A stretch of DNA of 13,366 nt from Gammaproteobacteria bacterium (GTDB lineage: Bacteria; Pseudomonadota; Gammaproteobacteria; DRJJ01), in the NCBI GenBank assembly GCA_011052255.1, contig DRJJ01000258.1:1-13366 (forward strand), in the 5' to 3' direction. The notes beneath the pieces were generated by a model. It ran no database searches and was not told the DNA's origin. It worked only from the letters and a program-made list of their open reading frames with translations. The position numbers and the translations under genes are program-made. Positions 12,331-13,366 of the stretch are shown here, piece by piece (position 1 is the stretch's first letter; every line of letters starts with the position of its first letter).

Positions 12331-13366
12331 ATGGATATTCAATGTACCTTTGTGATATTTGGCGCTACCGGAAACCTTGCGCGTAATAAATTATTGCCGG
12401 CACTTTATCACCTCGAACAGGCTGGTCGGTTATCAGATGGCATACACATTGTCGGCTTCGGGCGTCGTGAATGGTCTGATGAGGACTGGCGCAACAAGGT
12501 GGTGGAAGATCTGCAGGGACACGCGCGCGGCGGTCTTGATGAAGAGGTTATGCAGCGGTTGCTGCCGCGACTGCACTTTTTTCATGGTGATCTGCGTGAA
12601 CAGGAAAGCTACCAGTATCTGGCCGCGCATATGGAAGAGGCGCCATACTTATCCAGTAATATTATCTTTTACATGTCTATTCCGCCATCGGAATATGCCG
12701 GGGTGTCCCGTTCTCTGGCGGCATCGGGTCTGAACAAACACGACACGGCCTGGCGCAGGCTGGTGATAGAAAAGCCATTTGGCTATGATCTGGAGAGCGC
12801 GAATATACTCGAAGAGTGTTTACATAAAAATTTTTCAGAAGACCAGATATTCCGTATCGATCATTATCTGGGCAAGAGCATGGTACAGAATGTTCTGGTG
12901 TTTCGCTTTGCCAACCTGATGCTGGAGCCACTATGGAATCGTAATTATATTGACCATGTGCAGATTACCCACTCAGAGGCACAGGGCGTCGAAGGTCGGG
13001 CCGGTTATTACGATGGTGCCGGTGCCTTGCGTGATATGCTGCAGAGTCATCTGCTGCAAATGTTAACCCTGGTAGCGATGGAGCCTCCACCGATGCTGGA
13101 TGCAGAATCCTTACGAGATGAAAAGGTCAAGGTGCTGAAGTCTATCAGGCCTATTCCTGGCGGGGCAGTGCATGCTCATGCGTTTCGTGCACAATATGCG
13201 GCCGGGTCTGTAAATAATACAAGCGTCAAGTCTTACCTGGAAGAAGAAGGTGTGCCGCCACAAAGCACAACCGAAACCTATGCGGCGCTAAAACTGTATA
13301 TCGATAACTGGCGCTGGCGCAACGTGCCATTTTATATACGCACTGGCAAGCGCATGGAAACGGCCA
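12331..13366 (+). CDS. zwf: Glucose-6-phosphate dehydrogenase (N-terminal 345 codons, continues beyond window)
   Basis: Oxidises glucose-6-phosphate to 6-phosphogluconolactone with NADP+ or NAD+, feeding the oxidative pentose phosphate or Entner-Doudoroff pathway. 345 codons of about 490 are open to the right edge with no stop. The start MDIQCTFVIF at 12331 has AGGA 6 nt upstream. Motifs: Rossmann loop GATGNLARNKLLPAL (11-25), EKPFG (147-151) with Lys148, RIDHYLGK (175-182) with Asp177, His178 and Lys182, and RDMLQSHLLQ with His240 as catalytic base; the numbering coincides with the Leuconostoc enzyme. Small departures from the usual sequence are GNLA instead of GDLA, and GKSMVQN instead of GKETVQN. 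The 77-nt gap after glgA shows no clear terminator, so co-transcription with glgBA is plausible. It links glycogen breakdown to NADPH production. Confidence 0.95.
   Translation, partial: MDIQCTFVIFGATGNLARNKLLPALYHLEQAGRLSDGIHIVGFGRREWSDEDWRNKVVEDLQGHARGGLDEEVMQRLLPRLHFFHGDLREQESYQYLAAHMEEAPYLSSNIIFYMSIPPSEYAGVSRSLAASGLNKHDTAWRRLVIEKPFGYDLESANILEECLHKNFSEDQIFRIDHYLGKSMVQNVLVFRFANLMLEPLWNRNYIDHVQITHSEAQGVEGRAGYYDGAGALRDMLQSHLLQMLTLVAMEPPPMLDAESLRDEKVKVLKSIRPIPGGAVHAHAFRAQYAAGSVNNTSVKSYLEEEGVPPQSTTETYAALKLYIDNWRWRNVPFYIRTGKRMETA

Noticed and set aside
1..13366. Search for a mobile element, CRISPR array, toxin-antitoxin or defence system
   Set aside because: No repeats-spacers, transposase, integrase, phage or defence-type domains were seen; all sizeable genes are recognised metabolic, redox or SOS-regulator families.

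Overview
The window carries a glycogen (alpha-glucan) storage and mobilisation cluster, flanked by a lexA-type SOS regulator on the left and the start of zwf on the right. The proteins point to a gammaproteobacterium. GlgB is a 729-residue enzyme with the E. coli domain plan, and GlgC keeps the lysine that corresponds to the E. coli activator-site Lys39. The glutaredoxin-like protein has the N-terminal extension seen in gammaproteobacterial homologues. I cannot name a genus. No mobile elements, CRISPR arrays, tRNAs or rRNAs are visible, and coding quality is even throughout.

Layout. 1-497 (-): lexA-like repressor, cut by the window edge, with a well-formed promoter and operator region at 535-583. 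498-805: divergent intergenic region. 806-3364 (+): glgP, an alpha-glucan phosphorylase of the long type with an N-terminal DUF3417 domain. 3388-3780 (-): a glutaredoxin/GST-N-like protein. 3901-5376 (-): malQ. 5388-7088 (-): a GH57 glycoside hydrolase. 7078-8346 (-): glgC. 8347-8592: divergent control region between glgC and glgB. 8593-10782 (+): glgB. 10787-12253 (+): glgA. 12331 to the right edge (+): zwf, first 345 codons.

How the genes work together. GlgC makes ADP-glucose from glucose-1-phosphate and ATP, GlgA extends the glucan, and GlgB adds alpha-1,6 branches. GlgP releases glucose-1-phosphate, MalQ rearranges short maltooligosaccharides, and the GH57 enzyme probably cuts or transfers alpha-glucan. 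Zwf takes glucose-6-phosphate into the oxidative pentose phosphate or Entner-Doudoroff route. Phosphoglucomutase and a GlgX-type debranching enzyme are not in the window. glgC-GH57-malQ looks like one leftward transcription unit (11-nt overlap, then an 11-nt gap), perhaps running on into the glutaredoxin gene. glgB-glgA (4-nt gap) and probably zwf form a rightward unit.

The most interesting signal is regulatory, not enzymatic. The lexA promoter is a consensus-like sigma-70 promoter whose 17-bp spacer contains an exact GTTC-N7-GTTC direct repeat. A second, slightly degenerate copy lies downstream in the opposite orientation, so the whole forms a 46-bp interrupted palindrome. That is the alphaproteobacterial LexA box, not the gammaproteobacterial CTG-N10-CAG box, and the LexA recognition helix differs from E. 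coli in a matching way. Smaller signals are a perfect 14-bp palindrome before glgP, a tandem 14-bp repeat in the glgC leader and a hairpin in the glgB leader. The enzyme-coding part is otherwise a fairly ordinary glycogen cluster; I see no convincing undescribed multi-gene system.
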